NCBI RefSeq assembly: GCF_900108095.1
Contig: NZ_FNWL01000001.1
Location: 682,001 to 746,000 of the forward strand
From: Natronorubrum sediminis
GTDB lineage: Archaea; Halobacteriota; Halobacteria; Halobacteriales; Natrialbaceae
Direction of reading: 5' to 3'
DNA length: 64,000 nucleotides
How positions within the stretch are numbered: the first letter of the stretch is position 1; the number at the start of each line of letters is the position of its first letter. The position numbers and the translations under genes are program-made. Below the pieces are notes generated by a model, which saw only the letters and a program-made list of their open reading frames with translations, had not been told where the DNA came from and ran no database searches. Shown in pieces: positions 41,228-53,138 of the stretch.

Positions 41228-43117
41228 TCAGTAGCTGCGGACTTTCGGCTCGTAGGTCTTCTCCTCGCCCTCGAGGATCACCGGGCGATAGAAGATGTTC
41301 GGTTCGCCATCCTCCCAGGAGATGAGCGTGTGTTTGAGCCAGTTTTCGTCGTCACGCGTCTGGTTCTCCTGTCGCCAGTGTGCACCGCGGAACTCGTTAC
41401 GGACGAGTGCGCCGAGTGCGATCGTTTCGGCGACGTCGATCAGGTTTCGCGTCTCGATGGTCTGCTGGAGGTCGGTGTTGAACGTCGTGGATGGATCGTC
41501 GACGTAGACGTCCTGGTACTCCTCGCGACACTCCCGAATGAGGGTCAGTGCTTTCTTAACGCCCTCCTCGGTTCGGAAAACGTTGACGTAGTCGGTCATC
41601 GCGTTTTGGAGCTTCTGGCGGATTTCGGCGTGTTGGACGCCCGTATCCTTGTCCATCAGCGAGTCGACGTGTACTCGAGCGTCTTCGACCGTCTGTTCGA
41701 GGACGCCGTCTGCGTCCGCCACGACACCACCGTCGGAGCGGGCCTCCGACGAGGATCGCGAACCGTCGGTTCGCTCACCACCGTCGGCAGCGACGTCGTC
41801 CGCGGTCCCGAGGCCGGCAGCGCCGGGCTGGACTGGGAGTTCGGTGTCGGTCTCGTCTTCGACGTCGTCGCCGTAGCCGGTCCGGATCTCCGGTTCGCCG
41901 AGATCCTTGCCAGCAGCGTGGTAGCCGGCGCGCTTGCCGAAGACGATGAGTTCCGGCAGCGCATTGCCACCGAGTCGGTTCCCGCCGTGGACGGAGACGC
42001 AGGCACACTCGCCCGCTGCGTAGAGGCCGTCGATACAGGTTTGACCGTTCTCGTCGACCTCGATGCCGCCCATCGCGTAGTGTTGGCCAGGCTTGACTGG
42101 CATCGGCTCGATGAGGCCGTCGACGCCTTCGAAGTCCTCTGCGAGGTGCAGGATGTTCTCTAGGCGGTCGAGAATACGCTCTTCGCCAAGGTGGCGCATG
42201 TCGAGGTGGACGTACTCGTCCTCGACGCCGCGGCCCTCCTGTACTTCGGTGAGTTCCGCACGCGCGACGACGTCACGGGAAGCGAGTTCGCCGGAGTTGT
42301 TCGCGTATCCGTGCTCGAACATGAACCGCTCGCCGTCGTTGTTGTAGAGAATGCCACCTTCGCCACGGACACCCTCACTGATGAGGACGCCGGTCGATGG
42401 GAGCGAGGTCGGGTGGAACTGGATGAACTCCATGTCCTCGAGTGGCGCGCCCGCACGATACGCCATCGCGTGACCGTCGCCGGTACAGGAGACGGCGTTG
42501 GTGGTGTGATCGAAGGCCTGGCCGGGACCACCGGTCGCGAGAACGACGCCGTCGTTCGCCTTGAAGCCTTCAATGTTGCCCGTTTGGACGTCGTAGGCCA
42601 CGATGCCGTGGCAGTCGCGTTCGTTCGGATCGTCTTCGTCGCTGACGGCGAGGTCCATGACGTACCACTCGTCGTAGACCTGAATGCCGCGTTTGACGAC
42701 CTGCTCGTACATGACGTGCAGGAGGTGGTGGCCGGTTTCGGCACCCGCGTAGGTCGTCCGCGGGTACGAAAGGCCACCGAAGGGACGCTGGGAGACGCGG
42801 CCGTCCTCTTCGCGGGAGAACGGCATTCCCCAGTGCTCGAGTTTGATCGTGTCTTCTGGGGCGTCCTGTGCGAGGGTCTCGACTGCCGGCGCGTCGCCGA
42901 GGTAGTCCGAGCCCTTCATCGTGTCGTAGGCGTGGAGTTCCCAGTCGTCGCCTTCCTGCAGAGCGGCGTTGATTCCCCCTTCCGCTGCACCCGTGTGGCT
43001 GCGAACCGGGTGGAGTTTCGAGACCAGTGCGACGTCCGCACCCGCCTCGTCCGCTGCGACCGCAGCACGGAGGCCGGCACCGCCTGCGCCGACCACGATA
43101 ACGTCGTGTTCGTACAT
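41228..43117 (-). CDS. sdhA: Succinate dehydrogenase flavoprotein subunit SdhA
   Basis: The 629-residue protein starts with the FAD-binding motif DVIVVGAGGAGLRAA. The segment HPVRSHTGAAEGGINAAL carries H41, the likely site of covalent FAD attachment. The catalytic part includes FHPTSLPSTGVLISEGVRGEGG and HLGGNALPELIVFGKRAG-like text (here NRLGGNALPELIVFGKRAGYH). It oxidises succinate to fumarate and passes electrons to SdhB. A roughly 50-residue low-complexity insert (about 425-470) is unusual for the enzyme. It is the last gene of the sdhCDBA operon. Confidence 0.95.
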   Translation of the reverse strand: MYEHDVIVVGAGGAGLRAAVAADEAGADVALVSKLHPVRSHTGAAEGGINAALQEGDDWELHAYDTMKGSDYLGDAPAVETLAQDAPEDTIKLEHWGMPFSREEDGRVSQRPFGGLSYPRTTYAGAETGHHLLHVMYEQVVKRGIQVYDEWYVMDLAVSDEDDPNERDCHGIVAYDVQTGNIEGFKANDGVVLATGGPGQAFDHTTNAVSCTGDGHAMAYRAGAPLEDMEFIQFHPTSLPSTGVLISEGVRGEGGILYNNDGERFMFEHGYANNSGELASRDVVARAELTEVQEGRGVEDEYVHLDMRHLGEERILDRLENILHLAEDFEGVDGLIEPMPVKPGQHYAMGGIEVDENGQTCIDGLYAAGECACVSVHGGNRLGGNALPELIVFGKRAGYHAAGKDLGEPEIRTGYGDDVEDETDTELPVQPGAAGLGTADDVAADGGERTDGSRSSSEARSDGGVVADADGVLEQTVEDARVHVDSLMDKDTGVQHAEIRQKLQNAMTDYVNVFRTEEGVKKALTLIRECREEYQDVYVDDPSTTFNTDLQQTIETRNLIDVAETIALGALVRNEFRGAHWRQENQTRDDENWLKHTLISWEDGEPNIFYRPVILEGEEKTYEPKVRSY

Positions 43118-43118
43118 A

Positions 43119-43994
43119 TTACCAGAACTTCAGGTTTTTCTTGACTGCTTCCCGCTTGAGCTCCTGAATGTGCTCGGTGAGCGGGATATCTTTCGGACAC
43201 ACTTCCGTACAGGAGAACTGCGTCTGACAGCGCCAGACGCCGTGTTCTTGCTCGAGGATCCGGAGTCGGTGTTCCTTGACGTCCTCGGGTTCACGATTGT
43301 CCATCGCGAACCGGTAGGCCTTGTTGATCGCGGCCGGGCCGAGGTACTCGTTGTCCCCTGCAGCAATGTTACACGAGGACATACAAGCACCACACCAGAT
43401 ACATCGGGTCGACATCTTGACCTTCTCGCGGTTCTCCCGCGTCTGGCGCTGTTCTTCGAGGTCGCTCGAGTCGGGCGTCTCCTCGTTTTGGAAGTACGGC
43501 TCGACGGTGTGCATCTGGTCGTAGAAGTGATCCATGTCGACGACCAGATCCTTGACGACCTCCTGGTGTGGCAGCGGTTCGATCCGAACCGGGTGCTCGA
43601 GGTCGGCCATCTGGGTTTTACAGCCCAGTCGTTGCTTGCCGTTGACGAAGAACGCGTCCGACCCACAGACGGCCTGTCGACAGGAGTGTCGGAAGGTCAG
43701 CGAGGAGTCGTAGTGGTCTCGGGCGTACATGACCGCGTCGAGGACGGTCATCCCCTTCGAGAAGGGGACGTGGAAGTCGTCGAAGCGCGGTTCCTGTTTG
43801 CCCTCGACTTCGGGATCGTATCGGAACACTTTGATGAGGACTGTCTCGCCCTCGAGTTCCGACTTGTCGGCCGTCGTCTGGTCGATCTCGCCGTCTTCTT
43901 TTTCCTTCTCGTCGACCGGCGATTCGGCCCCCCGCATTTCGGGGTCTTTCGGTGCTTCTTGACTCTCGGGTTGTTCGGGTTGTTGCGTACTCAT
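43119..43994 (-). CDS. sdhB: Succinate dehydrogenase iron-sulfur subunit SdhB
   Basis: From the ATG at 43994 the protein has 291 residues. Residues 1-50 are an acidic extension. The [2Fe-2S] cluster ligands are C105, C110 and C125 with Asp at the fourth usual position, as in other SdhB proteins. The [4Fe-4S] and [3Fe-4S] ligands are in RCIWCGACMSSCN (C198, C201, C204, C208) and CQTQFSCTEVCPKDIP (C256, C262, C266). It transfers electrons from SdhA to the membrane subunits. An open frame extends far upstream inside sdhD and is not used. Confidence 0.94.
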   Translation of the reverse strand: MSTQQPEQPESQEAPKDPEMRGAESPVDEKEKEDGEIDQTTADKSELEGETVLIKVFRYDPEVEGKQEPRFDDFHVPFSKGMTVLDAVMYARDHYDSSLTFRHSCRQAVCGSDAFFVNGKQRLGCKTQMADLEHPVRIEPLPHQEVVKDLVVDMDHFYDQMHTVEPYFQNEETPDSSDLEEQRQTRENREKVKMSTRCIWCGACMSSCNIAAGDNEYLGPAAINKAYRFAMDNREPEDVKEHRLRILEQEHGVWRCQTQFSCTEVCPKDIPLTEHIQELKREAVKKNLKFW

Positions 43995-43996
43995 AC

Positions 43997-44359
43997 TTAC
44001 CACCCCGCCATCTCGACTGCAACGTAGGTTCCCTGTGCGATGAGTGCCACACTCGCAATGACAAGCACTGCGAGGACGACTTTCTTCTGGGTTCCAGCGA
44101 GTCCTTGGTTGACCAGGGCGTTGTAGACGCCGTTGACGCCGTGGAAGGTCCCGGCGATGAGGAACAGGACCATCGTCAGGAAGTAACCGACGTTCTCCAT
44201 GCGTGCTTGGGTCCCTGCGAACGTTACGTCGGCCGCGTGGTTCACGAAGTGCAAGAGGAAGAAGTGGAATGCGAGAACGATGACTAAGAACGCCGCCGTA
44301 ACGCGCTGAAGAAGCCACGCAGTCCCACCAGGGGCAAACGAAGAGTATCGTTCCGCCAT
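43997..44359 (-). CDS. sdhD: Succinate dehydrogenase membrane subunit SdhD
   Basis: The 120-residue hydrophobic protein has three membrane helices: residues about 15-38 (LLQRVTAAFLVIVLAFHFFLL), 58-78 and 95-115. His residues in helices one and two (LAFHFFLLHF; GTFHGVNG) could ligate haem b or line the quinone site. Its start codon overlaps the sdhC stop codon, and its stop codon is 2 bp before sdhB. Anchor subunit of the complex. Confidence 0.9.
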   Translation of the reverse strand: MAERYSSFAPGGTAWLLQRVTAAFLVIVLAFHFFLLHFVNHAADVTFAGTQARMENVGYFLTMVLFLIAGTFHGVNGVYNALVNQGLAGTQKKVVLAVLVIASVALIAQGTYVAVEMAGW

Positions 44360-44754
44360 TAGATCGTCACCCCGTCCATGAAGGTTGGGACACTCGCGAT
44401 GGTGATGATCGCCGTCAACACCAGCGAGGCGTAGAAACTCTTGTCCTGTGCGTCGAGGCCGACACCGAGGTCGACCATCAGCAGGCGGAGTCCGTTCAGG
44501 ATGTGGAACACTGCCACGGCGAGCAGACCGACCTCGAGCACGCGGATGATGAACAGCGACTCGAGACCCTGAATGGTGTTCGTATACGCCTCAGGACTGG
44601 TTAACGCACTACTCAACACGGCGATGTGAGTGAACAGGTAGCCGATAAGCATCCACCCGGTGAACTTGTGGAAGATCCACGCCCACATGCCGGCTGAGAA
44701 CTCCTTCCAGCGACCGAAGTCCTCGATGAGACCGCGATTGTAAGACTGACTCAT
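44359..44754 (-). CDS. sdhC: Succinate dehydrogenase cytochrome b subunit SdhC
   Basis: The 131-residue protein begins with a basic segment and [24 protein letters not shown]-like text, the SdhC signature for quinone/haem binding (Ser and Arg near WIFHKFTG). Two further helices follow, with His in LFTHIAVL and [12 protein letters not shown]. It is the first gene of the sdhCDBA operon. Confidence 0.93.
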   Translation of the reverse strand: MSQSYNRGLIEDFGRWKEFSAGMWAWIFHKFTGWMLIGYLFTHIAVLSSALTSPEAYTNTIQGLESLFIIRVLEVGLLAVAVFHILNGLRLLMVDLGVGLDAQDKSFYASLVLTAIITIASVPTFMDGVTI

Positions 44755-44783
44755 ACGCTCATGTTGTCCGTTAGACCGCGGGG

Positions 44784-44791
44784 GTATAGAA
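44784..44791 (-). promoter_or_regulatory. TATA-like box of sdhC
   Basis: On the minus strand a TCTATA-type box (44785-44790) lies about 33 bp before the sdhC ATG, leaving a very short leader. Confidence 0.4.
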
Positions 44792-44962
44792 GTTACTTTT
44801 GTCGCTCTAAGGCAGCCCTCTCCGAGCCAGTTTGCCGACGACGAACACGGTTGCTAGCGAATTCGAGGTGTACGAGACTGGAACGCGTGTTACTACGGCC
44901 CTCGCGAAGACCAGACACACCATCTTGTGGGGAGGTAGTCGGTGGAATCATCCTGTGAGGAG

Positions 44963-46075
44963 TTAGTCGGTGGAATCGTCGTCGAAGTCCTCGCCGGTCG
45001 AGTGGAGTTCCGATTGTGAACTCGTCGTCGTTCGCTCGCGCTCGAGTGCCGTTCGAGTGACCTCCGAGAGGCCGACGAGGTGACACAGCGGATTGCCCGG
45101 ATAGACGACCGGGTTCTCGAGAACGCCGACGATGAGGCCGGTAAACGGGGCTTCGACGGAGACGATATCGTCTTCTTCTTTGAACGGATTGGTGATCGAA
45201 CAGATAACCTCGCCCGCTCGAACGAACGCGCCGCGGCCGTGTTTCATGTCGACGATCCCGCCGGCGTCCGCGCGAAGCCACGTCTTCTCGTTCTCGTCGT
45301 CGATGACGGTTCGCCAACCGGGCCAATGCACCGACGACTCTCTGTGGAGACCGAACTCAGCGAGGACGCTCGCGACGCCGGTGAGTGCACGGTCGATGAG
45401 TCGACGCTGGAAGCGGTGGGCTTTGCCCATCTCGACGGTAATCGTCGGCACGCCAGCCTCGGTGGCTTCTCGCCTGAGCGTACCCGAGGGACCTTCGCCA
45501 GCGATGATCACGTTCGAACTAAACGCCCTCGCGAGACGATTGACCAGTCGGTCGTCGGTCTTCGCTCTGACGTGAAGCATGTTGGTTCGTCCGCGCGTCG
45601 ACGTGTGGAAGTCGATGCCGAGATCGCACGGTTCGATGAAGTTCGTGAAGATTCGATGGGCCATCCGGCGAGCGCTGGTCGAGCCCTCCCGGCCCGGGAA
45701 CGAACGGTTCAAATCGCGATCGTAAATCGGCAGGTACCGTTCCTGTGCGAGAAAACCGGGAACGTTCATCACGGGGAGACAGACCAACGTGCCGTAGAGA
45801 TCCGAGTGATCCCAGTCGTGGGCGACCTCGCGAACGACTTCGATTCCGTTGAGTTCGTCGCCGTGGGCCGCCGCCGAGAGGAAGACCGTCGGGCCGGGCT
45901 GTTCGCCGTTGATGACCGTGACGGGAATTCTGACCGGGTCGCCGAGGTAGGTCTCGCTGATCCCATACCGGATGTTGGCCGTCTCGCCGGGATCGATCCG
46001 TCCACCGTCGTACGTAAACGCCTCGGCTAAGGGGTCGGAGCCGTCCCGTGTTGACCCACCCTTCTCGTCGCTCAT
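44963..46075 (-). CDS. Succinylglutamate desuccinylase/aspartoacylase-like zinc hydrolase
   Basis: From the ATG at 46075 the protein has 370 residues. The zinc-binding motif AAHGDELNGIE supplies H71 and E74, and IDFHTS supplies H157; the M14-type catalytic Glu appears later in VTIEMGKAHR-like text (here ITVEMGKAHR). The C-terminal ~90 residues form a separate beta domain. Family members hydrolyse amide bonds of amino-acid derivatives. In many genomes they accompany RimK-type ATP-grasp ligases, and one lies at 48955-50313. An ATG 46 codons upstream gives an implausible N-terminus. Confidence 0.85.
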   Translation of the reverse strand: MSDEKGGSTRDGSDPLAEAFTYDGGRIDPGETANIRYGISETYLGDPVRIPVTVINGEQPGPTVFLSAAAHGDELNGIEVVREVAHDWDHSDLYGTLVCLPVMNVPGFLAQERYLPIYDRDLNRSFPGREGSTSARRMAHRIFTNFIEPCDLGIDFHTSTRGRTNMLHVRAKTDDRLVNRLARAFSSNVIIAGEGPSGTLRREATEAGVPTITVEMGKAHRFQRRLIDRALTGVASVLAEFGLHRESSVHWPGWRTVIDDENEKTWLRADAGGIVDMKHGRGAFVRAGEVICSITNPFKEEDDIVSVEAPFTGLIVGVLENPVVYPGNPLCHLVGLSEVTRTALERERTTTSSQSELHSTGEDFDDDSTD

Positions 46076-46270
46076 GAGAGTGACTCCGATGGTGTCACTG
46101 TTGAATCTTCGCCTCGACAGACGCGGATCCCCTATTCGGAAGGGGTGCCTTTCAGTCGAATCTCTCGCGAAACGCTCTCCCTCGAACCCGTCACCGTCGA
46201 TGTCATTCAACAACTGGAAAAACTAACCACGTGGGTATACGTTTAGTAGGAGGGCATGGTAGCACCTGCT

Positions 46271-47020
46271 ATGGAAATTCGTGAAGCGACCGACGACGAC
46301 ATCGAAGCGATCCGGTCGATCGCACAACGTTCGCTGAAATCGACGTACACGGACTTTCTCGAGCAAGATACCGTCGACGACGCAGTCGAACAGTGGTACG
46401 GCGACTCCTTTAGCGACCAGATCGCCGACGACCACTCACTCGTGTTGGTCATCGAGCGCGACGGCGACGTGATCGGCTTCTCCCAGAACGATCTGATCGG
46501 CCAACGCTACCGAACCGGGCGAATCCTCTGGCTTCACATCGACCCCGACACTCGAGGGAGCGGAACGGGCGTTCGACTGCTCGTTCGCACGCGGGAACTC
46601 CTCCTCGAGGAGGGCGCAGAACAGATCCAGTGTCTCGTCCTCGCGGACAACGAGGGCGGCAACGAGTTCTACACGAGCCACGGGTTCGAGCAGGCCGGAC
46701 AGCGCGAGGTCGACATCGGCGATGAAACCTTCACGGAGAACGTCTACGTCGAGAGCGAGATCGGTGACGAGGGCTGGGGTGCCGTCGACGAACTCGAGGT
46801 CGACGGCGAGCAGATCTACGTCAGCTACGGCGAGGCCGCTCGCGGCGCGGAGGCACCGTTCTACCGGACCTACGAAACCGAGGACCGGGCGGAACTCTAC
46901 GCCTGGTTCTGTGGCAACTGTGACTCGATCGATAACACGATGGACACCATGGGTCGCATCGAGTGTAACGTCTGTGGCAACCGTCGGAAAGCGACCCGGT
47001 GGGACGCGTCCTACCTCTGA
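46271..47020 (+). CDS. GNAT acetyltransferase with C-terminal zinc ribbon
   Basis: From the ATG at 46271 the protein has 249 residues. The GNAT acetyl-CoA binding motif appears in LHIDPDTRGSGTGVRLLVR (about 88-106), followed by the usual C-terminal GNAT strand EFYTSHGFEQAG. After an acidic stretch, C214-x2-C217 and C232-x2-C235 form a zinc ribbon (WFCGNCDSI; IECNVCGNR). The ribbon could bind nucleic acid or protein. The ATG at 46256 in the same frame is an alternative; a TATA-like box near 46236 fits 46271 better. Confidence 0.85.
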   Translation: MEIREATDDDIEAIRSIAQRSLKSTYTDFLEQDTVDDAVEQWYGDSFSDQIADDHSLVLVIERDGDVIGFSQNDLIGQRYRTGRILWLHIDPDTRGSGTGVRLLVRTRELLLEEGAEQIQCLVLADNEGGNEFYTSHGFEQAGQREVDIGDETFTENVYVESEIGDEGWGAVDELEVDGEQIYVSYGEAARGAEAPFYRTYETEDRAELYAWFCGNCDSIDNTMDTMGRIECNVCGNRRKATRWDASYL

Positions 47021-47391
47021 GAGCTTCGAAGACGACCCGAGACAGTGGTTTGTGGTCGCTCGGTCCTCGGTGATTGTCCGTCAAATACGAATACCATGAG
47101 TACGCGATTGTCTCTTCAGCGAATCGTTCGGTTCAACCGCAAATAGATCAGTGTAGGCGACGGTTACCGCCGCGTTCGGGCGTCGTTTCCATCCACATTC
47201 ACCGTTTGGACTGGGTCTCGAAGCCGTCTGTCGGAGCCGACTGCTAATCGGGTCGGGCGAGCGTCGCAGCCAAAGCAGGCCACCACCACGCACAGTTGTC
47301 ACTGCATTACAATTGAGCGGATCGTTAACCGATCAACTACGTTGGTCTCGCTCGCCATTTCGACGGCCGAACGCTCACCCATACATTTCGA
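47021..47391. other. Intergenic stretch without a convincing gene
   Basis: This 371-bp spacer lies between the GNAT gene and the flippase. I see no acidic frame, RNA gene or repeat; a short T/A-rich patch near 47325 could contribute to the flippase promoter. Confidence 0.5.
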
Positions 47392-48861
47392 ATGAGTAGA
47401 CAGGAGCACATCGTCCACGGATTCAAAGCAACGCTCGTCGCTCGAGCAGTCTACATGATCTCGAGCGCGCTGTTGATGTTCTTGCTGGCGCGGTACCTGC
47501 TCGATCCCGATGGCTACGGCACGTTGTACTGGGTGATCGGCATTCTCGCCGTCGTCCAGTTGGTCGCAGACCTCGGCATCGGCAAGTCGGTCGCGCGCTA
47601 CGTCTCCGAGTACAGCGAGAAAGATCCCGGGCAGATTCCACACTTACTCACCTCGACGATCACATTCAAACTCGTCATCATCTCGGTCGTGGGCTACCTG
47701 CTGTTCGTCTTCCACGAACACCTCGCGATCGCGTTAGGCGACCCTTCGGCCGCGCCGTTTCTCGCAGTCGGCATCCTCTACGTCGTCGCGATGTCGTTTT
47801 CCACGTTCACGCAAATCGTCTTCCAAGGGTACAACCAACTTGTCTACAGCGCGGCCGTCCAGGCGTTCAGCGGCTTCGCGCGCCTCATCTTCGCCATCGC
47901 GTTCGTGTTGTTCGGCCTCGGGGCGCTCGGGGCCTTACTCGGCTACATCGTCGGCTACGCACTCTCTGCCGTCGCCGGCCTCCTCGTGCTCTACTACAAG
48001 TTTTACCGCCGCCACGAACCGGCCGAAGAGTACGAGGAGGGACTCTCGAGGCGGTTGCTCGAGTACAGTATTCCGCTGACGGCGACGCGAAGCGCGAACG
48101 TCATCGACAAACAGATCGACACCGTCCTCGTCGGGGTGTTTCTGACGCCGACGGCGGTCGCGTTCTACACGCTCGGCAAGCAGATTTCAGACTTCGTGCT
48201 CGCGCCGGCGGAGTCGCTTGGCTTCACCATCTCTCCGAACTTCGGCGAGCAGAAGGCCTCGGGCCAACTCGAGCAGGCGCGACGGATCTACGAGACAGCG
48301 CTGTCGAACACGCTGTTGTTGTACATTCCAGCAGCCGTCGGCCTCGCCATCGTCGCGGAGCCGTTCGTGACGATGACGTTCGGTGCCGACTACGCTGGGG
48401 CAGTACCGGTCCTCCAGATTCTGTCGGGCTTCATCGTTTTACAAGCGATCACGAACTTAACGAGCGACAGTCTGGACTATCTGGGACGTGCCAGACATCG
48501 GGCTATCGCGAAGGGGGCAACCTCCGTCGCGAATCTCGGACTCAACATCGCTCTCATTCCGACCATCGGCGTCGTTGGCGCGGCGGCCGCGACGGTCGCG
48601 ACGCACACCGTTTACGTCGCCGTCAACCTCTACATCGTCCATCTGGAACTCGACCTCCGATTGCTCCGTCTGGGGCGGTCGATTGGGTTGGTCTGTCTCA
48701 TCACCGGCGTCATGGCCGTCGCCGTGATGCTCGTCACGCCGATGGTCTCGAGCGTCGTGATGCTTTTTGGCGCTATCGCACTCGGCGCGTCCACGTGGGC
48801 AATCCTCGCCGTCGCGAGTGGGTTAGTCGATCCACGAGAGGTTCGTGCGGCGATTAGCTAA
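47392..48861 (+). CDS. Polysaccharide/oligosaccharide flippase (Wzx/MATE-like)
   Basis: The 489-residue protein shows about twelve to fourteen hydrophobic helices throughout, beginning with VARAVYMISSALLMFLLARYLL and including GLGALGALLGYIVGYALSAVAG. It is of normal length for an oligosaccharide flippase of the MOP superfamily. It moves lipid-linked glycans across the membrane, presumably for surface glycosylation. It is a paralogue, in function at least, of the truncated gene at the left edge. Confidence 0.88.
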   Translation: MSRQEHIVHGFKATLVARAVYMISSALLMFLLARYLLDPDGYGTLYWVIGILAVVQLVADLGIGKSVARYVSEYSEKDPGQIPHLLTSTITFKLVIISVVGYLLFVFHEHLAIALGDPSAAPFLAVGILYVVAMSFSTFTQIVFQGYNQLVYSAAVQAFSGFARLIFAIAFVLFGLGALGALLGYIVGYALSAVAGLLVLYYKFYRRHEPAEEYEEGLSRRLLEYSIPLTATRSANVIDKQIDTVLVGVFLTPTAVAFYTLGKQISDFVLAPAESLGFTISPNFGEQKASGQLEQARRIYETALSNTLLLYIPAAVGLAIVAEPFVTMTFGADYAGAVPVLQILSGFIVLQAITNLTSDSLDYLGRARHRAIAKGATSVANLGLNIALIPTIGVVGAAAATVATHTVYVAVNLYIVHLELDLRLLRLGRSIGLVCLITGVMAVAVMLVTPMVSSVVMLFGAIALGASTWAILAVASGLVDPREVRAAIS

Positions 48862-48954
48862 CGACGTATCAAAATCGACGATATCGTCACTGAGCAAGCA
48901 CGTACCGACGTTTGACGACCGCATACTTTTCCGTTGCCTCGTCGTGGACGTGAT

Positions 48955-50313
48955 ATGGCTGCGACCGATACTCATCCTGTGGACGACCCCGTTACCGTCG
49001 GGGTGTTGAGTCTCCACACGAGCAAGGAGACGAAAGCAATTCTGAACGCCGTCGACAAACTGGGCCACGAAACCGAGTGGCTCCGGACGGAGAACACCTC
49101 GATCAGCGTAACCGACGGCAGCGTCGTCCTCGAGCCACACGTCGACGTCATCGCGAACCGAGTGTTGCTCTCGAACACCGAACAACCTGCTGAGGAACTC
49201 GGCATCGTGAACACGTTCGCACAGCTCGTTCCGACGCTCAACGAACCCTCGACGGTTCTCACGGCGATCCACAAGCTTTCGACGGCGACGACGCTCGCGG
49301 CGAACGACGTCCGAACTCCCGACGTCACGCTCGCGTTGAACAGCGAGCAGTTGAACGCCGTTCGAGACAGATACGGGGAAGAAGCGGTTTACAAGACGGC
49401 AATCGGAACCCACGGCGGCGGGACGTGGAAAGTCAGCGGCGACGATCCGATCAACGCCAAAGTCGGGAACCGATACGCGTTCTTACAGCAACTGATCGAC
49501 CGAGACGACGCCCGCCACCGGGACGTCCGTATCTACGTCGTCGACGGCGAGATCATCGCGGCGATGTATCGATACGCCCCCGATAACGACTGGCGGACGA
49601 ACGTGGCACTCGGCGGTGACGTCGAAGACGCGACCGACGACCTCCCAGAAGAAGCTCGAGAGATGGCGCGACGGGCGGCTAACGCGATTGGACTCGACTA
49701 CGCCGGCGTCGACCTCGTCGAAGGCGACGAAGGGTGGTTCGTCCTCGAGGTGAATCCGACGGCTGGCTTCAAGGGACTCTTTTCGGCCACGCACGTGAGC
49801 CCAGCACCCTACATCGCCAAACTCGCCATCGAACGCGCCGGCGGCGACGTCGACGACGAACGCGTCGAGGAACTCTCGGCGGTCCTCGACGATGCCCAGC
49901 CCGCGGCACAGCCGGTTCAAACGCCACAAACTGAACCCGAGGCGAGCGTCATCGGCTACACCGAAGAAATCGTGCTCTCGGGGACCAGCGGTTCGACGTC
50001 CGTCTACGCCAAGTCCGATACCGGGGCGACTCGGACGAGCATCGATACGGCTCTCGCCGCAGAGATCGGAGCAGGGCCGATCAAGTCGATCACGCGCATT
50101 CGCTCTGGCAGTTCCAAGACGGCCAAAAGCCGACCCGTCGTCGACGTCGTCGTCGGCGTCGGCGGCAACCAACACACCGTCACGGCGAGTGTCGAGGATC
50201 GCAGTCACATGGACTATCCCGTTATCCTGGGTCGCGACATCCTCGGGAACTACCAGGTCGACGTGAGTCGTCGTGTCGACGGCGACACCCCCGATACGCC
50301 CGAAGAGGAGTGA
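48955..50313 (+). CDS. RimK-type ATP-grasp ligase fused to a retropepsin-like ATP-dependent protease domain
   Basis: From the ATG at 48955 the protein has 452 residues. Residues about 90-300 are a RimK-like ATP-grasp ligase (AVYKTAIGTHGGGTWKV, MGYADGVDL-like text here ANAIGLDYAGVDLVEGDEGWFVLEVNPTAGFKGLF). Residues about 330-440 are a RimK/LysX-associated aspartic-protease-like module with D355-T-G-A (YAKSDTGATRTSIDT) and a later VILGRDILG. RimK ligases add amino acids such as glutamate to peptides or proteins. The fusion of ligase and protease in one chain is notable. An M14-type hydrolase with related genomic company is at 44963-46075. Confidence 0.85.
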   Translation: MAATDTHPVDDPVTVGVLSLHTSKETKAILNAVDKLGHETEWLRTENTSISVTDGSVVLEPHVDVIANRVLLSNTEQPAEELGIVNTFAQLVPTLNEPSTVLTAIHKLSTATTLAANDVRTPDVTLALNSEQLNAVRDRYGEEAVYKTAIGTHGGGTWKVSGDDPINAKVGNRYAFLQQLIDRDDARHRDVRIYVVDGEIIAAMYRYAPDNDWRTNVALGGDVEDATDDLPEEAREMARRAANAIGLDYAGVDLVEGDEGWFVLEVNPTAGFKGLFSATHVSPAPYIAKLAIERAGGDVDDERVEELSAVLDDAQPAAQPVQTPQTEPEASVIGYTEEIVLSGTSGSTSVYAKSDTGATRTSIDTALAAEIGAGPIKSITRIRSGSSKTAKSRPVVDVVVGVGGNQHTVTASVEDRSHMDYPVILGRDILGNYQVDVSRRVDGDTPDTPEEE

Positions 50314-50510
50314 GCGTCGCTCCTAGAAACCGAGTAACTCCGCAGACGCGGAAGGCGACGCCCACGAGAAAACGAGAAACTGGCGTTTCGACGCGGTTAG
50401 GTGTCGGATGTCGCCAGTCGTACTGTCTCTACCGCCGAAACCGAGACTAAAAAAGTTCTCGAGGAGCGAATTTTATTTCCTATGCCACGAAGACAACACC
50501 ACCGGATTAG

Positions 50511-52730
<2,220 letters not shown>

Positions 52731-53138
52731 TCGCTCTCGACGTATCGGCCTCGAGAGTCGGGCTGTTCGGCCCGCCGTGTTTCGACTGCGGATTTTCTTT
52801 CGACGTACCCGGCCACCTGTCAGCGACGAAAATACGTCCACGCTGAAGGACAGCCTCGAGTCTCGAGACTGATGTCGTCGCCTCAGGCTCGTTGACGGAC
52901 GACTGCGAGGGACCTTCGCCTCGACTGTGCAGTTCAACTGGTACATCCGCTTCGGAGACCGGCAACCGGACGTACCGTGAGCGGTCGCTCGCAGACGGCA
53001 CGTGCCAGTCACCCTCCGTCCCGACACCTCGTCTGCAGCCAACATACCGGGGGTCGACACTGCGTCAGCGAGTGACCGAGGGGCGAAAAAATCACCGTGA
53101 GTTGCGTACGCAATTCGTTCAGCAACCGAAACGAGAGG
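52731..53138. other. Intergenic stretch between katG and the surface-protein gene
   Basis: These 408 bp lie between two converging genes. A T-rich patch (near 52793) after katG may serve as terminator. Open frames here are basic and unconvincing. No RNA gene or repeat was seen. Confidence 0.5.
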
